This document shows, piece by piece, positions 42,515 to 50,073 of a stretch of DNA of 60,138 nucleotides. The stretch is taken from positions 1 to 60,138 of the forward strand of contig VGYQ01000008.1 in the NCBI GenBank assembly GCA_016872915.1, read 5' to 3'. The stretch comes from Planctomycetota bacterium (GTDB taxonomy: Bacteria > Planctomycetota > Phycisphaerae > Phycisphaerales > SM1A02). Within the stretch, counting starts at the first letter, position 1. Every line of letters begins with the position of its first letter. The notes beneath the pieces were generated by a model, which was not told the origin of the DNA, ran no database searches, and worked only from the letters and a program-made list of their open reading frames with translations. The translations under genes and the position numbers were made by a program.

Positions 42515-43909
42515 ATGGCTGAAGCTGATGCGATCGACTTCCGCATCGACGTCCCGCAGGCGGCTGCGCCCCTGACAGGAGTCGCCGCGGAAATTCGGAC
42601 GCACCTGCGGACAGAACTCGGACTGCCGCAAGGCGTGGTCACAGGTGCGGGACATCAACCAGTGGTCTGGCATGCCGGACTGCTGGCGAAGTTCATCGCC
42701 GCATCGGCCGATGCAGATGCGCTCGCGTCCACCGCGGGAAGGGGCGTGTGGCTTCACTTCATCAGTGATCAGGACATTGTCGAACCATCGCGAATCGAGC
42801 TTCCCGTGCGAGAGGTTCATGGCATGATTCGCCGATCTTCCCTGCAGTGCAGCTCGGCATGGGCGCGAACCAACGCCCGCCGCGCATCGGCTTGGTACCC
42901 GCCGTTCATGCCGAGCCCGTCCGCGGCCGTCTGTGCGAGTGATGCGGCGATCATCGCACGCGATGCATTCCTGCAACAACTCGATGCGAATCGAAGCGAA
43001 GCATCGGCGGCACTGCAGTTTGCCAAGTCGGTCGGCGCGTGTGCGCGCCCGTGGACGGGTCAGCCCGCACTGGTCATTGGCAGCACTGCGCTCTTGCATG
43101 CCGCCGCCCCGCTCGTCGAGCAGATTCTGCGAGATCCAGAGCGGTCCGCAGTGGCGTTCAATGAAGCACTGCATCACGATCCTCATGCGGCGCGCCCTCT
43201 GCGTGTGGCGGGCGACCGATCGGAAGTGCCGCTGTGGCGCATTGCCGAGGACGGATCGCGCGAGCGAGTCAGTGCAGAGGCGGCTCGGAGCGCCATGCAA
43301 GGCGGAGAACAGCTCTTGCCGCGCGCATTTCTGGCATCGGGTCTGCTGCGAATCTGCTGCGACTGCTTTTATCACGGCACGGGGGGAGCCCGCTACGAGC
43401 GCGTCGGCGAGGAGTGGTGGCGCCGATTCTTCGGCATCGATCTCCCTCCCTTCGGAGTTGCCACGGCGACAGTGCTGCCTCCACCCGCCGCGCTAGGCAT
43501 CGGCGGCGCACCCGCTCCGCTGCGCATGTCGCATCGGCGGCTCTGGTGGAATCCTCATCTGTTGTCAGGCGATCGCGCGCCGCATGAGGCACACGCTGCA
43601 CTCGTGACGCGCATCGCACAAGCACCACGCCGCTCCACCGAGCGTGCATCGCACTACGCCGCCTTGCATGCGTGGATCTCCCACGAGCGAATCGCGGGAA
43701 AGGCGCAATTCGATCAGATGCTGCAGGAGGAAACCGCCCACCGCGCCGAGCGCGCTCAGTCATCGCTCGCGCACGACCGCACCTGGCCATTTCTGCTGCT
43801 CGACCCTGCGTCCGTCGATGCGCTTGCTGCCGCGATCACGCGTGCGGTGCATCGTGCGCGGGGTGATCCGAAGAATCGGCGGCACGCGCCGAGTGCGCCG
43901 CATCCTTGA
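42515..43909 (+). CDS. Unknown protein, possibly BshC-like
   Basis: 464 residues, not confidently recognised. Residues 41-60 read VVTGAGHQPVVWHAGLLAKF, followed by GVWLHFISDQDIVEPSRIEL (78-97) and, near 268-320, LLPRAFLASGLLR, DCFYHGTGGARYERVGEEW and PPFGVATATVLPP. The order of a VVTGxxHQ-type motif, a W...DxD..E motif and a later LRP..L...GG..Y motif is reminiscent of the bacillithiol cysteine-adding enzyme BshC, seen from memory only. Its last 74 bases overlap the convergent nuclease gene. The neighbouring glycosyltransferase would fit a glycosyl or thiol metabolite pathway, but this is a guess. Confidence 0.65.
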   Translation: MAEADAIDFRIDVPQAAAPLTGVAAEIRTHLRTELGLPQGVVTGAGHQPVVWHAGLLAKFIAASADADALASTAGRGVWLHFISDQDIVEPSRIELPVREVHGMIRRSSLQCSSAWARTNARRASAWYPPFMPSPSAAVCASDAAIIARDAFLQQLDANRSEASAALQFAKSVGACARPWTGQPALVIGSTALLHAAAPLVEQILRDPERSAVAFNEALHHDPHAARPLRVAGDRSEVPLWRIAEDGSRERVSAEAARSAMQGGEQLLPRAFLASGLLRICCDCFYHGTGGARYERVGEEWWRRFFGIDLPPFGVATATVLPPPAALGIGGAPAPLRMSHRRLWWNPHLLSGDRAPHEAHAALVTRIAQAPRRSTERASHYAALHAWISHERIAGKAQFDQMLQEETAHRAERAQSSLAHDRTWPFLLLDPASVDALAAAITRAVHRARGDPKNRRHAPSAPHP

Positions 43910-44882
43910 GTGGATCCGGTCGGTAGAGGCGCGTGTCGAGGCTCCACACGCGTTCGGTGAAATCCGCGTTGCCGGAACGGAGGCGTTCTCGCGCAACGGC
44001 CACGATCGAAAGCGTTGTTTTCGCCTCCAGATTGTCGAGCGCCGCCACGAAGATCGCCTCTGGCGTCGATGGCAACTTGGCGGCCCCATGCTCGAGTTGT
44101 CCATGGTGGGAGACGATGATGTGCTGCAGGGCAAGCAGCGCATCGGGCGGAAGTTTCGGCCCGCTGCGCCCCGCGACCATCGACTTCACCTGCAGCCACA
44201 CCGCGCCCCGCACCAAATGTCCAATCAGATTGCCATCCGTGGTGTAGCTGAAACCGCGCTCCCACTCGAGTTCTGCTGTTTTCCCGAGATCGTGCAGGAA
44301 CAACCCCATCAGAACCAGGTCACGGTTCAGTCCGGGATAGAGCGGCAACATCCGCTCGGCCAGTTGCATCAGCTGATGCGTGTGTTCAAGCAGTCCGCCG
44401 ATCCAGGCGTGGTGCACATTTGTCGCAGCAGGCGCTTGGCGAAATGCCGCCATCATCGTTTCGTCGCAGAGGTACGCCTCCGCAAGCGCACGCATCGATG
44501 GATCCTCCATCGAACGAAGCAGCACGGCGACATCCTCAAACATCTTCGGAATGTCTTTGGTCGTTGCCGGCAGCAGCGCGATCAGATCTTCGCGCGAAAT
44601 CTGTACGGACTCGATCTGATCAATCACGACCTGCAATTGCCCCGAATACAGTTCCACACGTCCGAGGACGCGCGCGTATCCGGTCGATGACACCTCCCCG
44701 AGCATCGACTCCTCAAAGGTCCATTTGCGGGCGGCCGTCTCGCCCGTCGCATCACGAAGCAGCACTTTGAAATAGCACTTTCCGTTCCGCGTCACGCCCG
44801 TTTGCGGATTCACAAGGCTGTACACGCTGTCAATCAGCGCACCGGGCTTCAGGTCACGAATATGCATGTGCGGTCGGGTCAT
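43836..44882 (-). CDS. HD-domain 3'-5' exoribonuclease, YhaM-like
   Basis: 348 residues from ATG 44882; ATG 44867 (MHIRDLKPGALIDSV) is an alternative start. An N-terminal OB-fold (about 10-110, with YFKVLLRDATGETAARKW) precedes an HD domain (about 150-300): HHAWIGGLLEHTHQLM, GLFLHDLGKTAELEW, HIIVSHHGQLEHGAA and LDNLEAK. This is the layout of YhaM/KREPA-type nucleases that trim single-stranded RNA or DNA. Metal ligands H, HD and D are present. The C-terminal ~50 residues are Ala/Asp/His-rich and overlap the convergent gene. Confidence 0.88.
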   Translation of the reverse strand: MTRPHMHIRDLKPGALIDSVYSLVNPQTGVTRNGKCYFKVLLRDATGETAARKWTFEESMLGEVSSTGYARVLGRVELYSGQLQVVIDQIESVQISREDLIALLPATTKDIPKMFEDVAVLLRSMEDPSMRALAEAYLCDETMMAAFRQAPAATNVHHAWIGGLLEHTHQLMQLAERMLPLYPGLNRDLVLMGLFLHDLGKTAELEWERGFSYTTDGNLIGHLVRGAVWLQVKSMVAGRSGPKLPPDALLALQHIIVSHHGQLEHGAAKLPSTPEAIFVAALDNLEAKTTLSIVAVARERLRSGNADFTERVWSLDTRLYRPDPLKDAAHSARAADSSDHPAHDAPHA

Positions 44883-44916
44883 GTCGCGTGGAGCCTATCG
44901 GTTGAACCCGCCACTG

Positions 44917-45858
44917 TCAGGCAGCGCGCACGTCGCCGAGCACATCTGGAATGAGATCGCAGAGTTCCGTGGTGAGCATTCCCGCGGATCCATGACGCGC
45001 CGACCAAAGCCGCGCAGCAAGCCCATGCGCAGCAACACCCCAGCGCGCGCAGTCGAAGAGCGATGCCCTGTGTGGAGGACGCATGAACTGAGCAGCAAAC
45101 GATGCAATCACCCCTGAGAGTGCATCGCCACTCCCGCCCGTGGCAAGCGCCGCAGTCCCCGCATGACACGACCAGTGCCGAACGCCATCGCTGACAGATG
45201 TGCGCGCGCCTTTGAGCACGACCACACACCCGCACCGCTGCGCGAGCGCAGCTGCGGCGGCGCCCGCACCCTCGCCAATCGGATCGCCATCGATGTCGAG
45301 GGCTTGTGCGAGCCGTTGGTACTCGCCAGGATGCGGCGTCATCACGATGGGACCACCACGCATGTCACGCGCAAAATCAATCAGCCGCGCGAGTGCGTTC
45401 AATGCATCCGCATCCACCACGAGCGGCACCTGCGCATGCGCAACCAAACGAATCACCAATTGCTCCACCGCGAATCCATCGCCGAGGGCGGGCCCGACAA
45501 CCGCCGCATCCGAGCGCGCAAGCACGGGATCGATCACCTCCGCACACGCGGACGGAAGCAGGTTTCCCTCTATATCGACCGGGAGTGCATGACCCGTGGC
45601 ACTCTCAAGGCTGGCAAGCGCAGACGCCGCGAGCGGTTCGGGCAGGGCCAACTCCGCGAGTCCGCATCCGGCGCGGATCGCGGCTCGGGCCGAGAGAACC
45701 GGCCCACCGATCATCATCCTCGGCAGACGCGCACATCCTCCGACCACCAAAACCCGACCAAATGTCCCCTTGTGGCCCACCAGATCGCGCTGCGGCAGCG
45801 GCGGACACGAACTCGTGCCATCGCCGCAGACACCATCCACGAGCGCATCAATCGACAC
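44917..45858 (-). CDS. nnrD: ADP-dependent NAD(P)H-hydrate dehydratase
   Basis: 313 residues, the ribokinase-like YjeF C-terminal domain. It repairs hydrated NAD(P)H. Motifs: GHKGTFGRVLVVGG, VLSARAAIRAGCGLAEL, PLVVDADALNALA, TPHPGEYQRL, CVVVLKGARTSVSDG and the active-site AALATGGSGDALSGVI. The epimerase half (NnrE) is not fused here. It overlaps the upstream transglutaminase gene by 11 bases and precedes the nuclease gene by 34 bases. Confidence 0.93.
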   Translation of the reverse strand: MSIDALVDGVCGDGTSSCPPLPQRDLVGHKGTFGRVLVVGGCARLPRMMIGGPVLSARAAIRAGCGLAELALPEPLAASALASLESATGHALPVDIEGNLLPSACAEVIDPVLARSDAAVVGPALGDGFAVEQLVIRLVAHAQVPLVVDADALNALARLIDFARDMRGGPIVMTPHPGEYQRLAQALDIDGDPIGEGAGAAAAALAQRCGCVVVLKGARTSVSDGVRHWSCHAGTAALATGGSGDALSGVIASFAAQFMRPPHRASLFDCARWGVAAHGLAARLWSARHGSAGMLTTELCDLIPDVLGDVRAA

Positions 45859-47320
45859 GCAGGACCTCGATCTTCACATTGCCCATGACCGCGACGATTG
45901 CGTTGAAGTCCGCATCCAACTGTGCATCATCCTGAACGCTCGTGGCGAGCAGCAGATGTCCGGGATGAAACGCACGCGATTCGAGTGTCGCATCCAGATC
46001 ATGCCAGCGACCTCCAAGCATTGCCTGCGTCCACATGTGCCAGACAAAGACGTGATCGCCGCCCGCAAAGTGATCGGCATACACCATCCCGCTCGCCACC
46101 CTCGCAGGGATGCCCTGAGCGCGCAGCAGCGCAGCGAGCAGAACGGCGTGCTCGGAGCAATCTCCCGACTTGGTACGGACCACCTCGCTCGCGCCGGCAA
46201 ACGCGGTCGCCATGGACTTGTTCGCGATGAAACGGAACACGCCCGCACGGAGCGCCTCTGCTCGCGCGGCTTCCGTGGCATCCGCCGCCAGACCTGCGGC
46301 GCGCAGCACGCTCGCCGCAAGTTCACGCACCGCAGGCTCGTCGCAGTCGATCAGAACCGATGAGCGGAGAAGCCCCATGTCCTTCCGCTCGGTCTCTGTT
46401 GCCGCGCTCGAGCGCGCTGTATCGACCGACACTTCCACCACGCCTCCTTCGAGCGCTTTCGTGACCTGAGCCCCCGAACTCTCCAGCGCCGGCGGCGGTC
46501 CGTGCACACTCCGCACGCTCATCACCGCACGCGAAGCACGTGGAAGGCGCTCTCCCGCAGCGCCGACAGTCACCAAGCTGCGCCCAATGAGGTCGAGCTG
46601 TGCGCCTCCCCTCGCGGCGGCGCGTGCCGCACGTTCGGTGGAACGGCGCGCGACCATCTCTCCCACAGGGAGCGGGGTGATCGACCGAACGACACGCCCC
46701 GAGGCATCGATTTCCTCGCGCGACGGTATCGGCAGCGAACTGTTGGTGGTCTTCCAGACGCTTGATCCGTCTGCTGCAACCGACTCCCGCGTTGCCGTCA
46801 TGTCCACGATGCGTAAACCCGCAGCTGGATCGACCGTGCGATACGCCAGTTGGCCTGCGCCGCCACCGCGTGCACGCTGCGTCTCACGTTCCACTTCGGC
46901 TGGTGTGAGCCACGGACGCGGCGGCAGCGGCATGCTCCGGCGAACATCACGCCCGCCTGCCTGTTCCTCGATTTCCACCTCACCGGCCAAGAAGCGGTAA
47001 CGCACGCTTGACCTTGCATCACCAGAGCGTTGCCGAACGGAACAGCTGCTGGGCGTGCCCGCAGGCGCCTCCTCGAAGTCCCAGCCAACCTCCATCACCG
47101 CGGATGCGCCAGCGCGCCCGAGCGTGAACTGCATATGCGACAGCGTGACCACTCGTTCGCCGTCCACGCGCACCTGCTCGTGCAGCCAACCGCAGTCGCT
47201 CCCCGCGATCGACACGATGAACCACTCATCGCGCGGCTCGACCGCATCGCCCGCTCGCGCCATCGACGCGAGCAGCGCGATGATCGCCGCAGACCACACG
47301 CGCCACTCAGGACACCGCAT
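45848..47320 (-). CDS. Exported transglutaminase-like protein
   Basis: 490 residues. Signal peptide at the start (WSAAIIALLASMARAGDA). The C-terminal transglutaminase-like domain (about 360-480) shows KSGDCSEHAVLLAALLRAQGIPARVASGMVYAD with catalytic Cys, GGDHVFVWHMWTQAML with His, and RWHDLDATLES with Asp: a complete Cys-His-Asp set. The first ~300 residues are beta-rich and unassigned. Such proteins act as periplasmic cysteine peptidases or amidases. Overlaps nnrD (45848-45858) and lysS (47307-47320). Confidence 0.88.
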   Translation of the reverse strand: MRCPEWRVWSAAIIALLASMARAGDAVEPRDEWFIVSIAGSDCGWLHEQVRVDGERVVTLSHMQFTLGRAGASAVMEVGWDFEEAPAGTPSSCSVRQRSGDARSSVRYRFLAGEVEIEEQAGGRDVRRSMPLPPRPWLTPAEVERETQRARGGGAGQLAYRTVDPAAGLRIVDMTATRESVAADGSSVWKTTNSSLPIPSREEIDASGRVVRSITPLPVGEMVARRSTERAARAAARGGAQLDLIGRSLVTVGAAGERLPRASRAVMSVRSVHGPPPALESSGAQVTKALEGGVVEVSVDTARSSAATETERKDMGLLRSSVLIDCDEPAVRELAASVLRAAGLAADATEAARAEALRAGVFRFIANKSMATAFAGASEVVRTKSGDCSEHAVLLAALLRAQGIPARVASGMVYADHFAGGDHVFVWHMWTQAMLGGRWHDLDATLESRAFHPGHLLLATSVQDDAQLDADFNAIVAVMGNVKIEVLRVD

Positions 47321-48890
47321 CCACGTGCCCCTCGGGGCGCATCAGCGGAAAGAGAATGACATCGCGAATGGTGGGGCTGCCTGTCAGCAACATCACAAGC
47401 CGATCGATGCCCAGCCCAAGACCGCCCGCTGGCGGCATGCCAGTCCGCAGCGAATCAATGAACGCCTGATCGAGAGTGCGGAAGACCGCATCCTCCTCGC
47501 CGACTCCCGCGAGTTGTTCGGTGAACTTTGCGAGCTGGATGTCGGGGTCGTTCAACTCCGTATACGCCGGGCCAATCTCCATGCCGCCGATGAAGAGATC
47601 CCACCGCTCCGCCAGTTCAGGGCGCGCGCGGCTCGGTCGCGTCAGCGGGCTGACCGCGCTCGGGTAGTCGAGCACGAACGTTGGTCGGCATGGATCGATC
47701 AGCTTCTCCGCGTCATGCTCGAACAGTTCATTCACCAGCAGCCAGTGATCCTTGCGAGGCGCATCGGCGAGGTGCTTCGCGACTGCCGCAGCACGCACGC
47801 GCGCCGCGTCCTCCATCGGAAACCCGAGTGCCCGCTCAAAGAGCTCGCCGAAGCGAACTTGCACGAAGGGCGCGCGATAGTCGATGCGCATGCCGTTCCA
47901 AGGAAGGATCGGCCCTGCCTCCGCCGCCGCATGCCAGCGCTGCTCGACCGCGAGGCACGCGCAGTGATGCACGAGAGACTCGGTGAGTTCGAGCATGGTT
48001 CGGTAGTCGCCGAACGCCTGATACGCCTCAAGAGCCGTGAACTCAGGATTATGGCTCCGATCGATCCCCTCGTTGCGGAAGTTGCGGTTGATCTCGAACA
48101 CCTTGGGCAGTCCACCCACCAGCAGCCGCTTCAGGTACAGCTCAGGCGCAATACGCATGTAGAGCGGCATCCCCAGTGCCAAATGGGTTGTCACAAACGG
48201 GCGCGCTGCGGCACCGCCGGCGATCGGCTGCATCATCGGTGTCTCGACTTCGAGAAACCCGCGCGTCTCCATGAAGCGTCGCACAGCGCTCACGATGCGT
48301 GAACGCGCCTCGAAGACTCGCAGGACATCCGGATTTGCAAACATATCCACATGCCGCTGTCGGTAGCGAAGTTCCGCGTCCTCCAACCCATGCCACTTGG
48401 AAGGGGGCGGCTCCAGATTTTTCGAGTGCATCGCCACGTCAGTGGCCCACACGCAGACTTCCCCCTTCTTCGTTCGCCCCACACGTCCGCACACACTCAC
48501 GATGTCGCCGTAGTCGAGCAATTTCACCAGTTCAAAGCGCTTTTCACCCAGCAATGCAAGCGAGAAGGTCGCCTGCAAGTCGCCCGTCGAATCGCGCAGC
48601 GAGGCGAAGGCGATCTTGCCCATGTCGCGGTGCTGGACAACACGACCCGCGATGGTCACCTCGGGCCGCTGATCTTCGATGGAAGCGCCCCCCGCGCCTT
48701 TCGCTGCAGCGGTGGCCGCCTCAAATGCATCATGCGCTTCTGCGCTGTACTGCGCCCGCGCATCGGCGAGCGGCGTCAGCCCATCGATCCGCTCGCCGTA
48801 AGGTTCGATGCCAAGCCCGTCACGGAGGAGCGCAAGCTTGGCGCGCCGTGCGGCGCGCAGGTCGGTCGGTGACGGCTCCGCCTGCTGCAT
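47307..48890 (-). CDS. lysS: Lysyl-tRNA synthetase, class II
   Basis: 527 residues from ATG 48890 (MQQAEPSPTDLRAARRAKL); the frame is open to 49163, but that part is antisense to prfB. The N-terminal OB-fold (about 70-180, VTIAGRVVQHRDMGKIAFASLRD) binds the anticodon; the class II core shows FLEVETPMMQPIAGGAAARPF (motif 1), FEINRNFRNEGIDRSHNPEFT (motif 2) and AGGLGLGIDRLVMLLT (motif 3). A -10-like TATATT ends six bases before the ATG. It shares a 51-base divergent region with prfB. Confidence 0.95.
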   Translation of the reverse strand: MQQAEPSPTDLRAARRAKLALLRDGLGIEPYGERIDGLTPLADARAQYSAEAHDAFEAATAAAKGAGGASIEDQRPEVTIAGRVVQHRDMGKIAFASLRDSTGDLQATFSLALLGEKRFELVKLLDYGDIVSVCGRVGRTKKGEVCVWATDVAMHSKNLEPPPSKWHGLEDAELRYRQRHVDMFANPDVLRVFEARSRIVSAVRRFMETRGFLEVETPMMQPIAGGAAARPFVTTHLALGMPLYMRIAPELYLKRLLVGGLPKVFEINRNFRNEGIDRSHNPEFTALEAYQAFGDYRTMLELTESLVHHCACLAVEQRWHAAAEAGPILPWNGMRIDYRAPFVQVRFGELFERALGFPMEDAARVRAAAVAKHLADAPRKDHWLLVNELFEHDAEKLIDPCRPTFVLDYPSAVSPLTRPSRARPELAERWDLFIGGMEIGPAYTELNDPDIQLAKFTEQLAGVGEEDAVFRTLDQAFIDSLRTGMPPAGGLGLGIDRLVMLLTGSPTIRDVILFPLMRPEGHVDAVS

Positions 48891-48896
48891 CGCTCG

Positions 48897-48935
48897 AATA
48901 TACGCCTGACGCTTTGGTGCGCGCGCGAGTAGATT
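48897..48935. promoter_or_regulatory. Divergent leaderless-type promoter region of lysS and prfB
   Basis: Minus strand: TATATT (plus 48897-48902, 5 of 6) ends six bases before the lysS ATG. Plus strand: TAGATT (48930-48935, TANNNT) ends six bases before the prfB ATG, with CTGACG (48906-48911) as a weak -35 at 18 bases. No Shine-Dalgarno site is visible before either start. Both transcripts would therefore begin at or near the start codon. Confidence 0.4.
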
Positions 48936-48941
48936 CCACGG

Positions 48942-50067
48942 ATGCACTTTGAGAGCCATCAGCCCGTCATCGACGATCTTTCGGCGCGGATCATCGCTAT
49001 CCGCGACTCTCTTTAACTGGCCAGACAAAGTTTCCAATAAGGACCGCCTGGAGGCGCGCATGGGCGAGACAGGATTCTGGGATGACCAGAAGGGAGCGCA
49101 GCAGGCCATTGCAGAACTGAAGACGCTTCGCGCCACCATCGATCCGATCCTCGAGATCAACAAGGGCCTGCAGGATGCGCAAGTGGGACTCGATCTTGCG
49201 CGTGAGTCGAACGATGCTGAGCTCTTGAAGGAGACGGACGAGTCGCTTCACTTGCTCGTCCAGCAAATGGAACGCTGCGAGCGGCAATCGCTGCTTTCGG
49301 ACAAGCATGACCACCGCCACTGCTTCTTCGCGATCCAAGCCGGTGTCGGCGGTACGGAGGCGAACGACTGGGCAGAAATGCTCGAGCGCATGTACCTCTA
49401 TTGGTGGAACACCATGGGGTTCAAGGTGGAAGAGCTCAGCCGAACGCATGGCACGGAGACGGGGATCGCCGAGGCAACCTACGCGGTGCGCGGTCCGTTC
49501 GCCTATGGCTACAACTCGTGCGAGGCAGGATCCCATCGACTCGCTCGCGTCTCCCCCTTCAATGCGGAAGGCAAACGCCAGACGTCGTTCGCCACCGTCG
49601 ATGTCACGCCTGAGTTCGAGGAGACGGACCTTCACATCCCGGAACGTGACATGGAAGTGACCGCGTTCGTTCGTGCGAGCGGACCAGGTGGGCAGAATGT
49701 GAACAAGGTCGCGTCCGCGATCCGTGTGGTGCACATTCCAACGGGGATTCAGGTCGTTGCAAGCACCTACCGCGATCAGTTGCAAAACCGAAAGCAGGCA
49801 CTGGCAGTGCTCATGTCGAAACTGGAGCAGCTGGAGCAGGAAAAGCGCGAGGCGGAGATTCAGGCCGCGAAAGGCGGCAAAGTGGAGCGCGGCTGGGGAA
49901 CGCAGATCCGTTCCTACGTGTTCTACGACAACCGCGTGAAGGACCACCGAACCAACTACGAGGAGCCCAACCCGCAGCGTGTACTCGATGGACATCTCGA
50001 GGCGTTCATCGATGCAGAACTCAAGCGCCGGCGGCGGGAACGGGACGGCATCGCCATCACGGGCTGA
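48942..50067 (+). CDS. prfB: Peptide chain release factor 2, +1 programmed frameshift
   Basis: 374 residues when read with one +1 shift. Frame 0 from ATG 48942 gives MHFESHQPVIDDLSARIIAI then RDSL and a TAA (49014-49016); skipping one T and continuing at AAC 49015 restores the normal RF2 sequence (NWPDKVSNKDRLEARMGETGF). SPF near residue 203 (stop codon recognition for UGA/UAA) and GPGGQN near 247-252 (peptide release) are present. The first part has the typical helical RF2 start. The frameshift stop is TAA rather than the usual TGA. Six bases separate its stop from the debranching enzyme gene. Confidence 0.92.
49011..49017 (+). other. RF2 frameshift site CTT TAA C
   Basis: Slippery CTT followed by in-frame TAA and C. 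The tRNA on CUU can shift +1 to UUU and the ribosome then reads AAC. The usual site is CUU UGA C with an upstream AGGGGG-like stimulator; here the stop is UAA and the upstream bases (ATC CGC GAC TCT) do not pair with anti-Shine-Dalgarno. UAA is read by RF1 and RF2, so self-control by RF2 alone would be weaker. Confidence 0.8.
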
Positions 50068-50073
50068 TCCACC

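Noticed and set aside
48891-49163. N-terminal extension of lysS up to 49163
   Set aside because: It would be antisense to the start of prfB and has no LysRS likeness; ATG 48890 has a -10-like box at leaderless spacing.
48949-50067. prfB read as one frame from 48949 without frameshift
   Set aside because: The first residues (MRAISPSST...) do not look like RF2, whereas the frame from ATG 48942 gives an RF2-like start that reaches the CTT TAA C site.
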